From positions 1-29,947 of the forward strand of contig CAZBSH010000027.1 of assembly GCA_964494645.1 (NCBI GenBank): a stretch of 29,947 nucleotides of DNA, in the 5' to 3' direction. Positions within the stretch are counted from its first letter, which is position 1. Each line of letters opens with the position of its first letter. A model generated the notes under the pieces. It worked only from the letters and a program-made list of their open reading frames with translations, was not told the origin of the DNA and did no database searches. Origin of the DNA: Christensenella sp964494645. Lineage in GTDB: Bacteria; Bacillota; Clostridia; Christensenellales; Christensenellaceae. Both the position numbers and the translations under genes were made by a program. Positions 7,985 through 17,176 of the stretch are shown one piece after another.

Positions 7985-7993
7985 ATTATAGCA
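7985..7993 (-). promoter_or_regulatory. Extended -10 promoter of the zinc-ribbon gene pair
   Basis: The minus strand reads TGCTATAAT, a perfect extended -10, about 70 bases ahead of the start at 7914. No convincing -35 element is present, which is usual for extended -10 promoters. Confidence 0.5.
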
Positions 7994-8120
7994 TGAAATA
8001 ATAAGCCTTTGGTCGATATGTTCATTGTTTGTAAGATAATACAAATTGTTCGTAATATTTTTTAATTTGCTTGTATAGTCAACTATATTCTCGCATATAT
8101 TACGCAACTTTATTCCACCT

Positions 8121-8164
8121 AAAAAAACAGGCAAGCACGTCGAGCCTGTGCTTGCCTGTTTTTT
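8121..8164 (-). terminator. Rho-independent terminator of pckA (works in both directions by sequence)
   Basis: A 13-bp perfect stem (8126-8138 with 8148-8160) encloses a 9-base loop. Seven A's on the plus strand at 8121-8127 become the T-run on the minus strand, 46 bases after the pckA stop codon. A T-run also follows on the plus strand, so it could stop transcripts from either side. Confidence 0.9.
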
Positions 8165-8209
8165 GCTTTTGGCTATGTCTTTACAAGACCGCCCTTATTT
8201 AACGATCGC

Positions 8210-9811
8210 CTATAGCTGGGGACCCGCAGAAACCAGTGCCTTTCCTGCTTCATTCCCTTCATATTTTGCGAAGTTCTTCACAAAACGCTGTGCCAGATCC
8301 TTGGCTTTTGCATCCCACTCGGAAGCATCTGCGTAAGTATCGCGCGGATCAAGAATCTTTGTATCTACACCCGGCAACTCTGTCGGAATCGCAACGTTGA
8401 AATACGGCAGCATTTTAGTCGAAGCTTTTTCGATGGAACCATCAAGGATCGCATCAATAATACCACGAGTATCGCGAATGGAGATACGCTTTCCGGAACC
8501 GTTCCAGCCCGTGTTCACAAGATATGCTTTTGAATTGTTCTGTTTTGCTCTCTTAACAAGCTCTTCTGCATATTTGGTCGGATGCAGCTCCAAGAACGCT
8601 TTACCAAAGCATGCCGAGAAAGTCGGCGTCGGCTCTGTGATCCCTCTTTCCGTTCCTGCCAATTTTGCTGTGAAGCCGGACAGGAAGTAATACTGCATTT
8701 GTTCCGGCGTTAAGATCGATACCGGGGGAAGCACACCGAAAGCATCTGCGGACAAGAAGATAATATCCTTCGCGGCCGGAGCTGCCGAAACCGGCTTAAC
8801 AATATTGACAATGTGATCGATCGGATAAGATACGCGCGTATTTTCCGTCACGCTCTTATCAGTGAAATCAATCTTACCGTTTGCGTCAAGCGTAACATTC
8901 TCCAGAAGAGCATCGCGCTTGATTGCATTGTAGATATCCGGCTCGGATTCTTTGTCGAGATCAATTACTTTCGCATAGCAGCCACCTTCAAAATTGAAAA
9001 TGCCCTTGTCGTCCCAACCATGTTCGTCATCTCCGATAAGAAGACGCTTCGGGTCTGTGGACAGCGTCGTTTTTCCTGTGCCGGAGAGACCAAAGAAGAT
9101 CGCGGTGTTTTCACCGTTCAAATCAGTATTTGCCGAACAATGCATTGATGCAATGCCCTTAAGCGGCAAATAGTAATTCATCATCGAAAACATACCTTTT
9201 TTCATCTCGCCGCCATACCACGAATTCAGAATGACCTGCTCTTTGCTGGTGAGGTTAAACAGGATCCCCGTTTCGGAATTCAAGCCTAACTCTTTATAGT
9301 TATCTACTTTTGCCCTAGATGCGTTATACACAACGAAATCCGGCTTGAAGTCTTTCAATTCTTCCGCCGTAGGCGTGATGAACATATTCGTAACAAAATG
9401 CGCCTGCCATGCCACCTCCATGATGAAGCGAATGGACATACGCGTATCCTCATTAGCGCCGCAGAATGCGTCTACAACAAACAACCTCTTGCCGGAAAGC
9501 TCTTCCATAGCAATTTTTCTTGCTGTTTTCCACGCTTCCTCGCTCAATGGTCGGTTGTCGTTCACCTGTTCATCAGAAGTCCACCAAACAGTGTCTCGCG
9601 AAGTATCATCCATAACAATAAACTTATCTTTGGGTGAACGTCCCGTATAAATACCGGTCATAACGTTTACCGCGCCAAGTTCACTTTCCTGCCCTCTCTC
9701 AAAACCTTCGAGGGTTGATTTTGTTTCTTCCTCGAACAAAGTCTCGTAAGAAGGATTGTGAACAATCTCTTTTACCCCTGTAATTCCATATTGACTCAAA
9801 TCAATACTCAT
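8210..9811 (-). CDS. pckA: Phosphoenolpyruvate carboxykinase (ATP)
   Basis: A 533-residue cytoplasmic enzyme that interconverts oxaloacetate + ATP and PEP + CO2 + ADP. In fermenting Clostridia it may run in either direction, as the first step of gluconeogenesis or as a PEP-carboxylating, ATP-yielding step. Length matches the ATP-dependent family (about 530). Visible signatures are GRSPKDKF (57-64), the metal-site stretch GGEMKKG (200-206), MHCSAN with His224, the P-loop GLSGTGKTTL (241-250) and the kinase-2 motif GDDEHGW (260-266). GAGG stands 9 bases before the ATG. It is a single-gene unit with its own terminator. The 234-base stretch upstream, to the diguanylate cyclase gene, is AT-rich; I could not fix a promoter in it with confidence. 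Confidence 0.98.
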   Translation of the reverse strand: MSIDLSQYGITGVKEIVHNPSYETLFEEETKSTLEGFERGQESELGAVNVMTGIYTGRSPKDKFIVMDDTSRDTVWWTSDEQVNDNRPLSEEAWKTARKIAMEELSGKRLFVVDAFCGANEDTRMSIRFIMEVAWQAHFVTNMFITPTAEELKDFKPDFVVYNASRAKVDNYKELGLNSETGILFNLTSKEQVILNSWYGGEMKKGMFSMMNYYLPLKGIASMHCSANTDLNGENTAIFFGLSGTGKTTLSTDPKRLLIGDDEHGWDDKGIFNFEGGCYAKVIDLDKESEPDIYNAIKRDALLENVTLDANGKIDFTDKSVTENTRVSYPIDHIVNIVKPVSAAPAAKDIIFLSADAFGVLPPVSILTPEQMQYYFLSGFTAKLAGTERGITEPTPTFSACFGKAFLELHPTKYAEELVKRAKQNNSKAYLVNTGWNGSGKRISIRDTRGIIDAILDGSIEKASTKMLPYFNVAIPTELPGVDTKILDPRDTYADASEWDAKAKDLAQRFVKNFAKYEGNEAGKALVSAGPQL

Positions 9812-10045
9812 AATAAAAAACCTCGCCTTCCTATATTTTGTAAATCATTGAAACAAAGTATGCACATATTTATCTGTACATATGTTGTTCTAAAAAGTTG
9901 CCCGTATTTAATATATTCTATAAAGTTCCCTCTATTCCTTTTTCATTTTCTGTTTTTAATAAAATAAAATTAAGAGAGTATGTGCCGCTGTAAGATATGT
10001 CAAAGTCTTCCCTCTTTTGCAGGGGTTACGCGCACGCTGTTCTCA

Positions 10046-11629
10046 TCACAGCTTTGCCGCTCCATTGCGCCCCGACTGCTTTACCTTGTAAAGCGCGTGA
10101 TCCGCAGCATTCAATATCTCTTCCGGAATGATACCGGTATCCGCTTTTTCATTATGATATCCAATAGAAAGCGTAATCCTATCGCTGCAAAGCGATTTTT
10201 CATGCACTATATTTTTTCTGGCGATGCCCTTTAATACTTTATCAACAAATGCATCCATTTCGTCGTCCGTAACATTAACACACAAACAGACGAATTCATC
10301 CCCACCATATCTTCCCGCATGGATATTTTCGCTTGCAGCTTCTTTTAATACATGCGCCACATCCATCAGCACCCGGTCTCCGTTAAAATGTCCGTAAAAG
10401 TCATTGTATTGCTTGAAGTAGTCAACATCCAGCATTACATAGCCAAGGGAAGTAAAATCCTCTTTTTGCATCGTTTTTAAGGTAAGCTTATTCAGATATC
10501 TTCGATTATAAAGCCCTGTCAGGCTATCCAATTGGGTAAGCCGCTCCAGTTCGACATTTTCACTGTGCATTTCCTGTCTTTCCCACTTTATGCGCACAAT
10601 CTCTATTTGAGATACCATGCTCTGGATGCGGGTTTCATCGTCCAGCAAAGAAAGCTGCTTCATAATTTCATAATATTCTTTGAGCGCTTTCCCATATTCT
10701 TCCTGATTACGTTCTTCTTTCCAATATTGTATTTTCATACTCTGGATATGATAACGGTTTGCTATCGAACTTTCATTTCCCATAGAATCAAGCATATCCA
10801 TATATCGTTTTGCTTCTTGGCGCTCTCCTACTGTAAGTAAGTTTTCTACTACACTCTCCAGCATAAAGCTTATGAAAAGCTTGTCCGGATATTCCAAAAA
10901 ACCGTCCGCGATAATCAACTTCAACTTACGCAAGCAATTTTCCCTATCGCCGATATTGCTATAATATAACATCCATCCTGTCGCAACACGTATTTTATCA
11001 TATGCGGCGGTACTATTCAGCGCATCACATTTTTCCAAAACGCTGCATGCTTCCTTGTAGTCGCCCATTTCAACGGACATCTCCGCCTGATTGCACAGAC
11101 AGCTTATCAGATAACTAATGTTATCAGGCACTACATCGGATTCTACAATATCGGCGGCCAATTTAAAATAATCCCGCGCGGTTGACCAGTCTTCCCTAAC
11201 AGCAAAAACCAGCCCCAAATTATTGTAATGCGTACCCTTCATTTCATCATCGCCCAATTTTTCTGCTATCTCTATCCCGTCGATATGATAGCGTACGGCC
11301 GCCCGGTCATTATTCATTTTACAATAATATAGGCCCGCAAAATTACAAAGCGATACCATGAGATCGTCATACCCGTTGTCACGGCATAATTCCTCCGCCC
11401 GTATCAAATGATACGCGCAGCTTCCATAATCGCCCAGCGCCAAAAAACTATCCAGCAAATATACATGCGCAAACGCACAATTATAAATGTCCCGATTGGG
11501 CTCAGCAATATCAAGCAATTCTTTACATAACCTGTTTTCTTCTTCGATGTCAGTATATCTGACTTCGAGAATGCGCTCCCTTAACTCGATCTTTTGTTGT
11601 TGCCCTCTTTTTTTCCTCATCTTATACAT
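10046..11629 (-). CDS. Diguanylate cyclase with TPR-like N-terminal domain (second of tandem pair)
   Basis: A 527-residue soluble protein. Residues 20-350 are helical repeats of TPR type (for example HYNNLGLVFAVREDWSTARDYF near 134), a protein-binding scaffold. The C-terminal GGDEF domain begins at about 365 (LDSLTGLYNRR) and has the intact active loop GGDEF at 442-446, so synthesis of cyclic di-GMP from two GTP is expected. The product-inhibition I-site (RxxD five residues before GGDEF) is absent. There is no membrane segment. The ATG overlaps the stop of the upstream paralogue by 8 bases, which points to coupled translation. An in-frame ATG three codons in could also be used. No EAL or PilZ gene is in the window, so the target process is unknown. 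Confidence 0.93.
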   Translation of the reverse strand: MYKMRKKRGQQQKIELRERILEVRYTDIEEENRLCKELLDIAEPNRDIYNCAFAHVYLLDSFLALGDYGSCAYHLIRAEELCRDNGYDDLMVSLCNFAGLYYCKMNNDRAAVRYHIDGIEIAEKLGDDEMKGTHYNNLGLVFAVREDWSTARDYFKLAADIVESDVVPDNISYLISCLCNQAEMSVEMGDYKEACSVLEKCDALNSTAAYDKIRVATGWMLYYSNIGDRENCLRKLKLIIADGFLEYPDKLFISFMLESVVENLLTVGERQEAKRYMDMLDSMGNESSIANRYHIQSMKIQYWKEERNQEEYGKALKEYYEIMKQLSLLDDETRIQSMVSQIEIVRIKWERQEMHSENVELERLTQLDSLTGLYNRRYLNKLTLKTMQKEDFTSLGYVMLDVDYFKQYNDFYGHFNGDRVLMDVAHVLKEAASENIHAGRYGGDEFVCLCVNVTDDEMDAFVDKVLKGIARKNIVHEKSLCSDRITLSIGYHNEKADTGIIPEEILNAADHALYKVKQSGRNGAAKL

Positions 11630-13205
11630 CCACGCTCACCTGCTTTTCGGTCACCGTGTTACGTCCCGCCTTTTTGCTCTCATAAAGGGCACGATCCGCC
11701 ATTTCCATAGCAATCACAGCGTCTTCCTGCCGATTTCCTATCGTAAAGCCTATTGACAATGTGATCTTATCACTGCATAAAGATTTCTCATGCTTGATCG
11801 CCTTTTGCTCAAGGCATGCTTTCACAGAATTAATGTAATTTATGATTTCATCCCTGCCCACGTCCTTGCAAACACATACAAACTCATCTCCACCATATCG
11901 GCAAGGCTGTATCCCCTCCGTTTGGTTGTCGCGCAGACAGGCTGCTACCTGCATCAGGACTTTATCTCCCTCATAATGTTTATAAAAATCGTTGTATTCC
12001 TTGAAATAGTCTACATCCAGCATAATGACGGCAAAACTTCCGCTTTCTGGCGACTGCGAACATTGAAGTATAATCTTATCGAAGTATCCACGATTAAAAA
12101 CACCGGTCAACTCATCCATCGTCGAAGTGCGCGTCAAATCATCGTGCTCATCCCGGACTTTTTCCGTAGATTTTTTAAGTTTCCGTAAATAGATCATCGC
12201 TTTTACAGCGTCGGTGATCGTTTTATTCGTTTCACTTTTAAATTCCTGCATCTTGATATAAAATCTTTCATAGGCGGCATAATGCTGACTTTCGTTTTCA
12301 AATTCCAAACAGTATTGTATCCGCTTTTTTTCCAGTATACGCTTTTGGTCTATTCCTCCCGTATCACTGGAACGCTCCATAAACCCAAGAAACTTTTTGG
12401 CATATTCTTTGTGCTCTATCTCCATCATGGCTTCAAAGAAAGAAGTATAATTTTCAAAAGCCATCATGCGGTCGGCATCTACGATTTCCAGATTAGACAG
12501 TATCTCTTCTACCCATTTTACGCACTCCTCCCGGTCTCCCAGCTTGGCATAATAAAGACACATATTGCTCCGGCGCAATCTCTCCTTATCATGCGGATCT
12601 GCATCCACTTTATCGTACTCACCTAAATATTTCCGAGCCTCATCCATCCTGCCTAAATAAATCAATATTTCGACCAGATTACTGATCAGCACAGCTCTCA
12701 TGGGTGAATACTCAAGCTTTTCCTGTCGCTCATATGCCTCCAGATAATACTCCAGAGCTTTTTGCGCGCCATTATGCCGCTGAAAAGAAAACGCGATATT
12801 ATTGAGCACCATGCATTCTGTCATGGTGTCTCCCACATGCTTGGCTACCGCCTGGGCATACAAATAATATTGTATAGAGCTTTGTCCGTCTCCCTTGTGT
12901 TCGTAGTAAATCCCCAGCAAACTGTATATTCTAAGCCGGACACTGTCATATTCGTCTACCGTTCCATTCTCGCACATTGCAAGCGCTTTTAACAGGCGCT
13001 TACCGGCAGCGTCCACTTCGTTCATTGCAATATAATAATCACCCAAAAAAGTATACGCAAAAACTTGCCCGTACGAATCTTCATCTTTTTCCGCACGCGC
13101 GAGCAGTTCGTCGCATAATCTTTTTTCTTCCTCAAGGTCAGTATACCTTACCTCAAGGATGCGCGACATCAGGTGATTTAATTCACAACATTCCTGTTTG
13201 CCCAT
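11622..13205 (-). CDS. Diguanylate cyclase with TPR-like N-terminal domain (first of tandem pair)
   Basis: A 527-residue soluble protein and close paralogue of the gene behind it: same length, same order, same opening segment (ILEVRYTD, then EEE and RLC), so the pair arose by duplication. TPR-like helical repeats fill about 20-340, including VLNNIAFSFQRHNGAQKALEYY near 133. The GGDEF domain starts near 364 (MDELTGVFNRGYFD), with GGDEF at 438-442 and no RxxD inhibition site five residues before it. It probably makes cyclic di-GMP in the cytoplasm in response to a partner bound by the repeats. AGAGG lies 6 bases before the ATG. It is the first gene of a two-gene unit. Confidence 0.93.
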   Translation of the reverse strand: MGKQECCELNHLMSRILEVRYTDLEEEKRLCDELLARAEKDEDSYGQVFAYTFLGDYYIAMNEVDAAGKRLLKALAMCENGTVDEYDSVRLRIYSLLGIYYEHKGDGQSSIQYYLYAQAVAKHVGDTMTECMVLNNIAFSFQRHNGAQKALEYYLEAYERQEKLEYSPMRAVLISNLVEILIYLGRMDEARKYLGEYDKVDADPHDKERLRRSNMCLYYAKLGDREECVKWVEEILSNLEIVDADRMMAFENYTSFFEAMMEIEHKEYAKKFLGFMERSSDTGGIDQKRILEKKRIQYCLEFENESQHYAAYERFYIKMQEFKSETNKTITDAVKAMIYLRKLKKSTEKVRDEHDDLTRTSTMDELTGVFNRGYFDKIILQCSQSPESGSFAVIMLDVDYFKEYNDFYKHYEGDKVLMQVAACLRDNQTEGIQPCRYGGDEFVCVCKDVGRDEIINYINSVKACLEQKAIKHEKSLCSDKITLSIGFTIGNRQEDAVIAMEMADRALYESKKAGRNTVTEKQVSVDV

Positions 13206-13259
13206 AAGTCGCCTCTTGCAAAATCCTTTTTATATCCATACTAAAACATTCCTGTATCT

Positions 13260-13268
13260 ATTATATCA
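13260..13268 (-). promoter_or_regulatory. Extended -10 promoter of the diguanylate cyclase pair
   Basis: The minus strand reads TGATATAAT, an extended -10 about 55 bases before the start at 13205, in the short gap behind oppF. No clear -35 was found. Confidence 0.5.
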
Positions 13269-13313
13269 CATCGTTTTCAAATATTGTTTCTAAAGTTCGT
13301 TTTATTATGAATA

Positions 13314-14264
13314 TTACACCTTATTTATATGGCATGCAACAAAATGTCCCGGTTTTTCTTGCCGTAATGCAGGCGCGCATGTCTCGCATTGATCCATGCA
13401 ATAACGGCATCTCCCATAAAACGGACATCCTCCTTGCGTATTAACCACTCTCTCTGCCCCGCTCAAATCGTTTGCAGAAAGTTTATTCTGCTTCGAGTCG
13501 GGGGTCAGCGCCGTACTCAGCAGCAGCTTTGTGTAAGGATGCAGCGGCGATGAATACAATTCCTCCGTGTCTGCCAATTCCACCAAACAACCATCGTATA
13601 ACACTGCTATGCGATTCGAGATATACCGCACCATATTCAAATCGTGCGCAATGAATACATAGGTAAGCTTGAGACGTTCCTTTAATTCGATCAACAAATT
13701 CATAACTTGACTCTGGATCGACATATCGAGCGCGGATATGGGTTCATCGCATATTATTAATTCAGGATGCAGCACCAGCGCGCGCGCAATACCAACCCTT
13801 TGCCGCTGTCCTCCGGAAAACTCATGCGGGTAACGGTTTGCCGCTTCCCCCGGCAGTCCCACCATTTCCAGCAGTTCATGTATTCTGCCGCGCCTGCCGT
13901 CAACATCAAATCCCCCTTGGATCTCCATGTTTTCGGCGATGATCGCCTCCACGGTCATACGCGGATCAAGTGAGGAATAGGTATCCTGAAAGATCATCTG
14001 CACCTTTTGCGCGTATTCCATCCGCGCGCGATGATTTTTTAAGTCCACTTTTTGACCGCGGTATTTCACCTCCCCCGAAGACGGATCATATATTCCCATA
14101 ATCACACGCGCGAGGGTCGATTTTCCGCAGCCCGATTCGCCCACGATCCCCAGCGTTTCCCCCGGATATACCTCAAGACTGACGCCATCAAGCGCATGTA
14201 ACTTACGTTTTTTACCCAATGAAAATGTTTTTGATACATCTTTTATTTCAAGCAGCGGCTCCAC
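13314..14264 (-). CDS. oppF: Oligopeptide ABC transporter ATP-binding protein OppF
   Basis: A 316-residue ATPase subunit that, with OppD, drives peptide import through OppBC. It has Walker A GESGCGKS (42-49), a Q-loop at MIFQD, the signature FSGGQRQR, Walker B LIICDEP with its D-loop SALD, and the H-loop AHD. The C-terminal Opp/Dpp extension carries a cysteine cluster (CPFYGRCRYC and two further Cys). I place the start at GTG 14264, because AGAAGGGGG lies 7 bases upstream and only 4 bases separate it from the OppD stop; a TTG seven codons earlier has no binding site. It is the last gene of the operon. No terminator was recognised in the 108 bases that follow. Confidence 0.95.
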   Translation of the reverse strand: MEPLLEIKDVSKTFSLGKKRKLHALDGVSLEVYPGETLGIVGESGCGKSTLARVIMGIYDPSSGEVKYRGQKVDLKNHRARMEYAQKVQMIFQDTYSSLDPRMTVEAIIAENMEIQGGFDVDGRRGRIHELLEMVGLPGEAANRYPHEFSGGQRQRVGIARALVLHPELIICDEPISALDMSIQSQVMNLLIELKERLKLTYVFIAHDLNMVRYISNRIAVLYDGCLVELADTEELYSSPLHPYTKLLLSTALTPDSKQNKLSANDLSGAERVVNTQGGCPFYGRCRYCMDQCETCAPALRQEKPGHFVACHINKV

Positions 14265-14268
14265 TTTT

Positions 14269-15249
14269 CTACCCCCTTCTCTCAAAATCGGGATGTGACC
14301 GCCAACAGCATATCATATGTCCATCGCCGACAGAATATTCGTCAGGTTGCTCTGCGCATATGCGCATCGTCAGGGGACAACGGGGCGCAAAAGCGCAACC
14401 CGCCGGTGGGGAATATAAGTCCGGCGGCGTACCGGGTATGGAATACAGCCTACCCTTATCACCGGCCACAGGCAAACTCTTTATGAGACCCTGCGTATAA
14501 GGATGCACCGGATTTTTAAAAATCGTGTCAACGCTTCCTTCCTCTACAATTTTGCCCGCATACATAACGGCGACACGTGATGCCAGCGCCGCTACAACGC
14601 CAAGATCGTGCGTAATCAGAAGCACCGCGGCGCTTGTTTCCCGGCTCAATTTTTTGAGCAGCAATAATATTTGAAGCTGTGTTGTCACATCCAGAGCTGT
14701 TGTAGGTTCATCCGCAATGATAAGGCGGGGTTTTCTCGCAATCGCCATCGCGAGCATAGCGCGCTGCCGCATTCCGCCGGAAAACTGATGCGGATACTGC
14801 TTTGCCCGCTTGTCTGCCTCCGGTATTTGCACCAGTTCAAGCAGCCGTACTGCCTCCGCCTCACATTCCGCGCGCGAAAACGCTTTGCTCCTTAACAGCG
14901 CTTCGGTAATTTGCTTTCCCACCTTCATCGTAGGGTTCAGACAATTCAGAGGATCTTGAAACACCATTCCGGCAAGGTTACCGCGTATATTTTGTATTTG
15001 TTTTTCAGACGCGTTAAGAATATCCTCCCCCGCAAGCGTAAGGAGATCGCCACTCACATGCGTATATTCAGGCGGATTGAGCGCCAAAACAGATTGCGCC
15101 GTAACACTTTTGCCGCATCCGCTTTCGCCTACCAACGCCACGATTTCCCCACTACGCACCGACAGCGACACACCACGCACCGCATACACCTGTCCGGCGT
15201 ACGCATCAAAGGTCACGTTCAGGTTTTTTATGTTTAATACGTCGCCCAT
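14269..15249 (-). CDS. oppD: Oligopeptide ABC transporter ATP-binding protein OppD
   Basis: A 326-residue ATPase partner of OppF. It has Walker A GESGCGKS (41-48), a Q-loop VFQDP (96-100), the signature FSGGMRQRA (156-164), Walker B LIIADEP and the H-loop THD. The C-terminal region has the cysteines CAFAPRCP, ICAEQ and HMICC, a pattern that in some family members binds an iron-sulphur cluster; whether it does so here is not known. The start overlaps the end of oppC by 44 bases, with AGGAG 11 bases upstream inside oppC. The substrate is probably oligopeptides, though dipeptide or nickel systems share this architecture. Confidence 0.95.
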   Translation of the reverse strand: MGDVLNIKNLNVTFDAYAGQVYAVRGVSLSVRSGEIVALVGESGCGKSVTAQSVLALNPPEYTHVSGDLLTLAGEDILNASEKQIQNIRGNLAGMVFQDPLNCLNPTMKVGKQITEALLRSKAFSRAECEAEAVRLLELVQIPEADKRAKQYPHQFSGGMRQRAMLAMAIARKPRLIIADEPTTALDVTTQLQILLLLKKLSRETSAAVLLITHDLGVVAALASRVAVMYAGKIVEEGSVDTIFKNPVHPYTQGLIKSLPVAGDKGRLYSIPGTPPDLYSPPAGCAFAPRCPLTMRICAEQPDEYSVGDGHMICCWRSHPDFERRG

Positions 15250-16201
15250 AGATCACAGTTCTCCTAAGTTTGGGATCCAACGCGTCCTGCAATCTGTCTC
15301 CCAGTATATTAAACGCCAAAATCAAAAGACAGATGAACAACGCCGGTACAATAAGCTGGAGCGGATATGTCTGAAACTTGGCCAATCCCTCATTCACCAT
15401 TGTACCCAAAGACGGATACGGCGGCGGAACGCCCATGCCCAGCATGGACAAAAACGCTTCGGTGAATATTACATTTGGTATATCCAACGTTATATTGACA
15501 ACAATGATACCCATCATGTTCGGCATCAGATGCCGGGAAATGATCCGCCCGGTATTCGCGCCCATGGCTCGCGCCGCCAGCACAAATTCCCGTTCCCGAA
15601 GCGACAGCACCTGCCCTCTCACAAGTCTTGCCGTGCTCGTCCACCCAACGATCGAATACGCAAGGATCATTGTTCCCACCCCTTGCGGCAATACCGCCAT
15701 CAGGAGCAATACCACGATAAGGTAAGGGATTCCGCTGATCACCTCCACAGTACGCATCATGACATTATCTACGCCGCCACCGATATAGCCGGATATCCCG
15801 CCATATAAAGCTCCCACAACGCAGTCAATCACCGCTACCACAGCCGCTATCAACAAAGACACGCGTGCGCCATACCATATTCTTACGAAGGTATCCCGTC
15901 CCAAATAATCCGTGCCAAACACGTGCGGAAAGCCCGTCACCGGATCGGGACTCATAAACGGCTTGTTTGCAAACGCCACATTTTGGGTCGCATAATCAAA
16001 CGGCCAGAAAAAAGGAATGATGATGGCGCCCAGCACAATTGCCACCAATATCCAGAAAAACACCATGGCAGAACGGCTGCTTTTAAATTTCAGGAAAACT
16101 TCCTGCCAAAAGCCCATTGCCGGACGCGCCAATGGTTTGTCTAATTGGTCTTGGTTACGCTCGGGCTCAAAAAGCTCCGACGATACTTTGCCGTCTTTCA
16201 C
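15206..16201 (-). CDS. oppC: Oligopeptide ABC transporter permease OppC
   Basis: A 331-residue inner-membrane permease. The N-terminus is cytoplasmic and about 45 residues long, then TM1 (MVFFWILVAIVLGAIIIPFF) and five further membrane segments. The hallmark of the family is present: the cytoplasmic EAA loop, read as LRERE, then FVLAARAMGANTGRIISRHLMPN, which contacts the ATPase. The start is GTG at 16201 with GGGAGG 7 bases upstream; 4 bases separate it from the oppB stop. It forms the import channel together with OppB. Confidence 0.95.
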   Translation of the reverse strand: MKDGKVSSELFEPERNQDQLDKPLARPAMGFWQEVFLKFKSSRSAMVFFWILVAIVLGAIIIPFFWPFDYATQNVAFANKPFMSPDPVTGFPHVFGTDYLGRDTFVRIWYGARVSLLIAAVVAVIDCVVGALYGGISGYIGGGVDNVMMRTVEVISGIPYLIVVLLLMAVLPQGVGTMILAYSIVGWTSTARLVRGQVLSLREREFVLAARAMGANTGRIISRHLMPNMMGIIVVNITLDIPNVIFTEAFLSMLGMGVPPPYPSLGTMVNEGLAKFQTYPLQLIVPALFICLLILAFNILGDRLQDALDPKLRRTVIYGRRIKHKKPERDL

Positions 16202-16205
16202 CGCG

Positions 16206-17150
16206 CTACCTCCCCAACCGTATACGCGGATCCACCGCGCTGTTTATGATATCGACCGCCAAATTGCACAGCACAAGAAACACGCCGAAGAAAAGCGTTG
16301 TGCCGATGATCACCGGATAATCATTTGACCGTATGGAATCCACAAAATATTTTCCCAAGCCCGGGATGGAAAAGACATTTTCTATTGCAAAAGTACCTGT
16401 AAACAGCGTTGCCACAAGCGGTCCCAGTACGGTTATCACAGGCATAACAGCATTTCTCACACCGTGATGGAGCACAATTTGCGCGCGGCTGAGACCCTTC
16501 ACGCGCGCAGTGCGTATATAATCTTGATTCATAACGTCTATCAGGCTGGAACGCATCAGACGGCTGATGATCGCTACTACGCTGAACGCAAGCGCGAACG
16601 CCGGCAATATCTTACTGTTTTCGCCGTTCCAGCCAATTACAGCAAAAACATGCACGCCGGTCGCCTGATAGAGTGCCGTTCCAAGAAAATATTGCAAAAG
16701 CGCCCCTAAAATAAAAGATGGAATGGACACACCGATAAGCGCCAATATCATGGACCCCGTATCCCACGCGGTTCCTTGCTTGACAGCTGCCAAAATGCCC
16801 AATCCAAACCCGATAAGGAGTGCAAAAATAAGCGCACGTATCCCAAGCTCCAACGACACGGGAAACGCTTGGTCAATAATATCTGTGACGGCGCGTCCCG
16901 AAACGATGGAATTACCCAGATCTCCCTGCGCTACATTCGAAAGGTAGATGCCATATTGCTCCATGATCGGTTTATCCAGACCATACTTTTCCGTAACCGC
17001 GGCATATACCTCCGGGCGTAGATTCTTTTTCCCAACAAACGGATCGCCCGGCAGCAAATGCATCAACACAAACGTAATCGTAACCAATATAAAAACGGTA
17101 AGGGCGGCGTAAAGAACACGTCGCCCTATATACTTCAGCTTATCCGACAC
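16206..17150 (-). CDS. oppB: Oligopeptide ABC transporter permease OppB
   Basis: A 314-residue membrane permease with six predicted segments. It has the N-terminal RRVLYAALTVF helix, the HLLPGDPF motif typical of OppB/DppB, and the EAA loop YIRTARVKGLSRAQIVLHHGVRNA. Two in-frame GTG codons compete for the start. I prefer 17150 because AAGGGGG ends 7 bases upstream; the GTG at 17156 is only 1 base from that site, and its use would add two residues. The gene lies about 20 bases after oppA, and its end is 4 bases from the oppC start. Confidence 0.95.
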   Translation of the reverse strand: MSDKLKYIGRRVLYAALTVFILVTITFVLMHLLPGDPFVGKKNLRPEVYAAVTEKYGLDKPIMEQYGIYLSNVAQGDLGNSIVSGRAVTDIIDQAFPVSLELGIRALIFALLIGFGLGILAAVKQGTAWDTGSMILALIGVSIPSFILGALLQYFLGTALYQATGVHVFAVIGWNGENSKILPAFALAFSVVAIISRLMRSSLIDVMNQDYIRTARVKGLSRAQIVLHHGVRNAVMPVITVLGPLVATLFTGTFAIENVFSIPGLGKYFVDSIRSNDYPVIIGTTLFFGVFLVLCNLAVDIINSAVDPRIRLGR

Positions 17151-17176
17151 CCGCACGCCCCCTTTTTTCCGCTATC

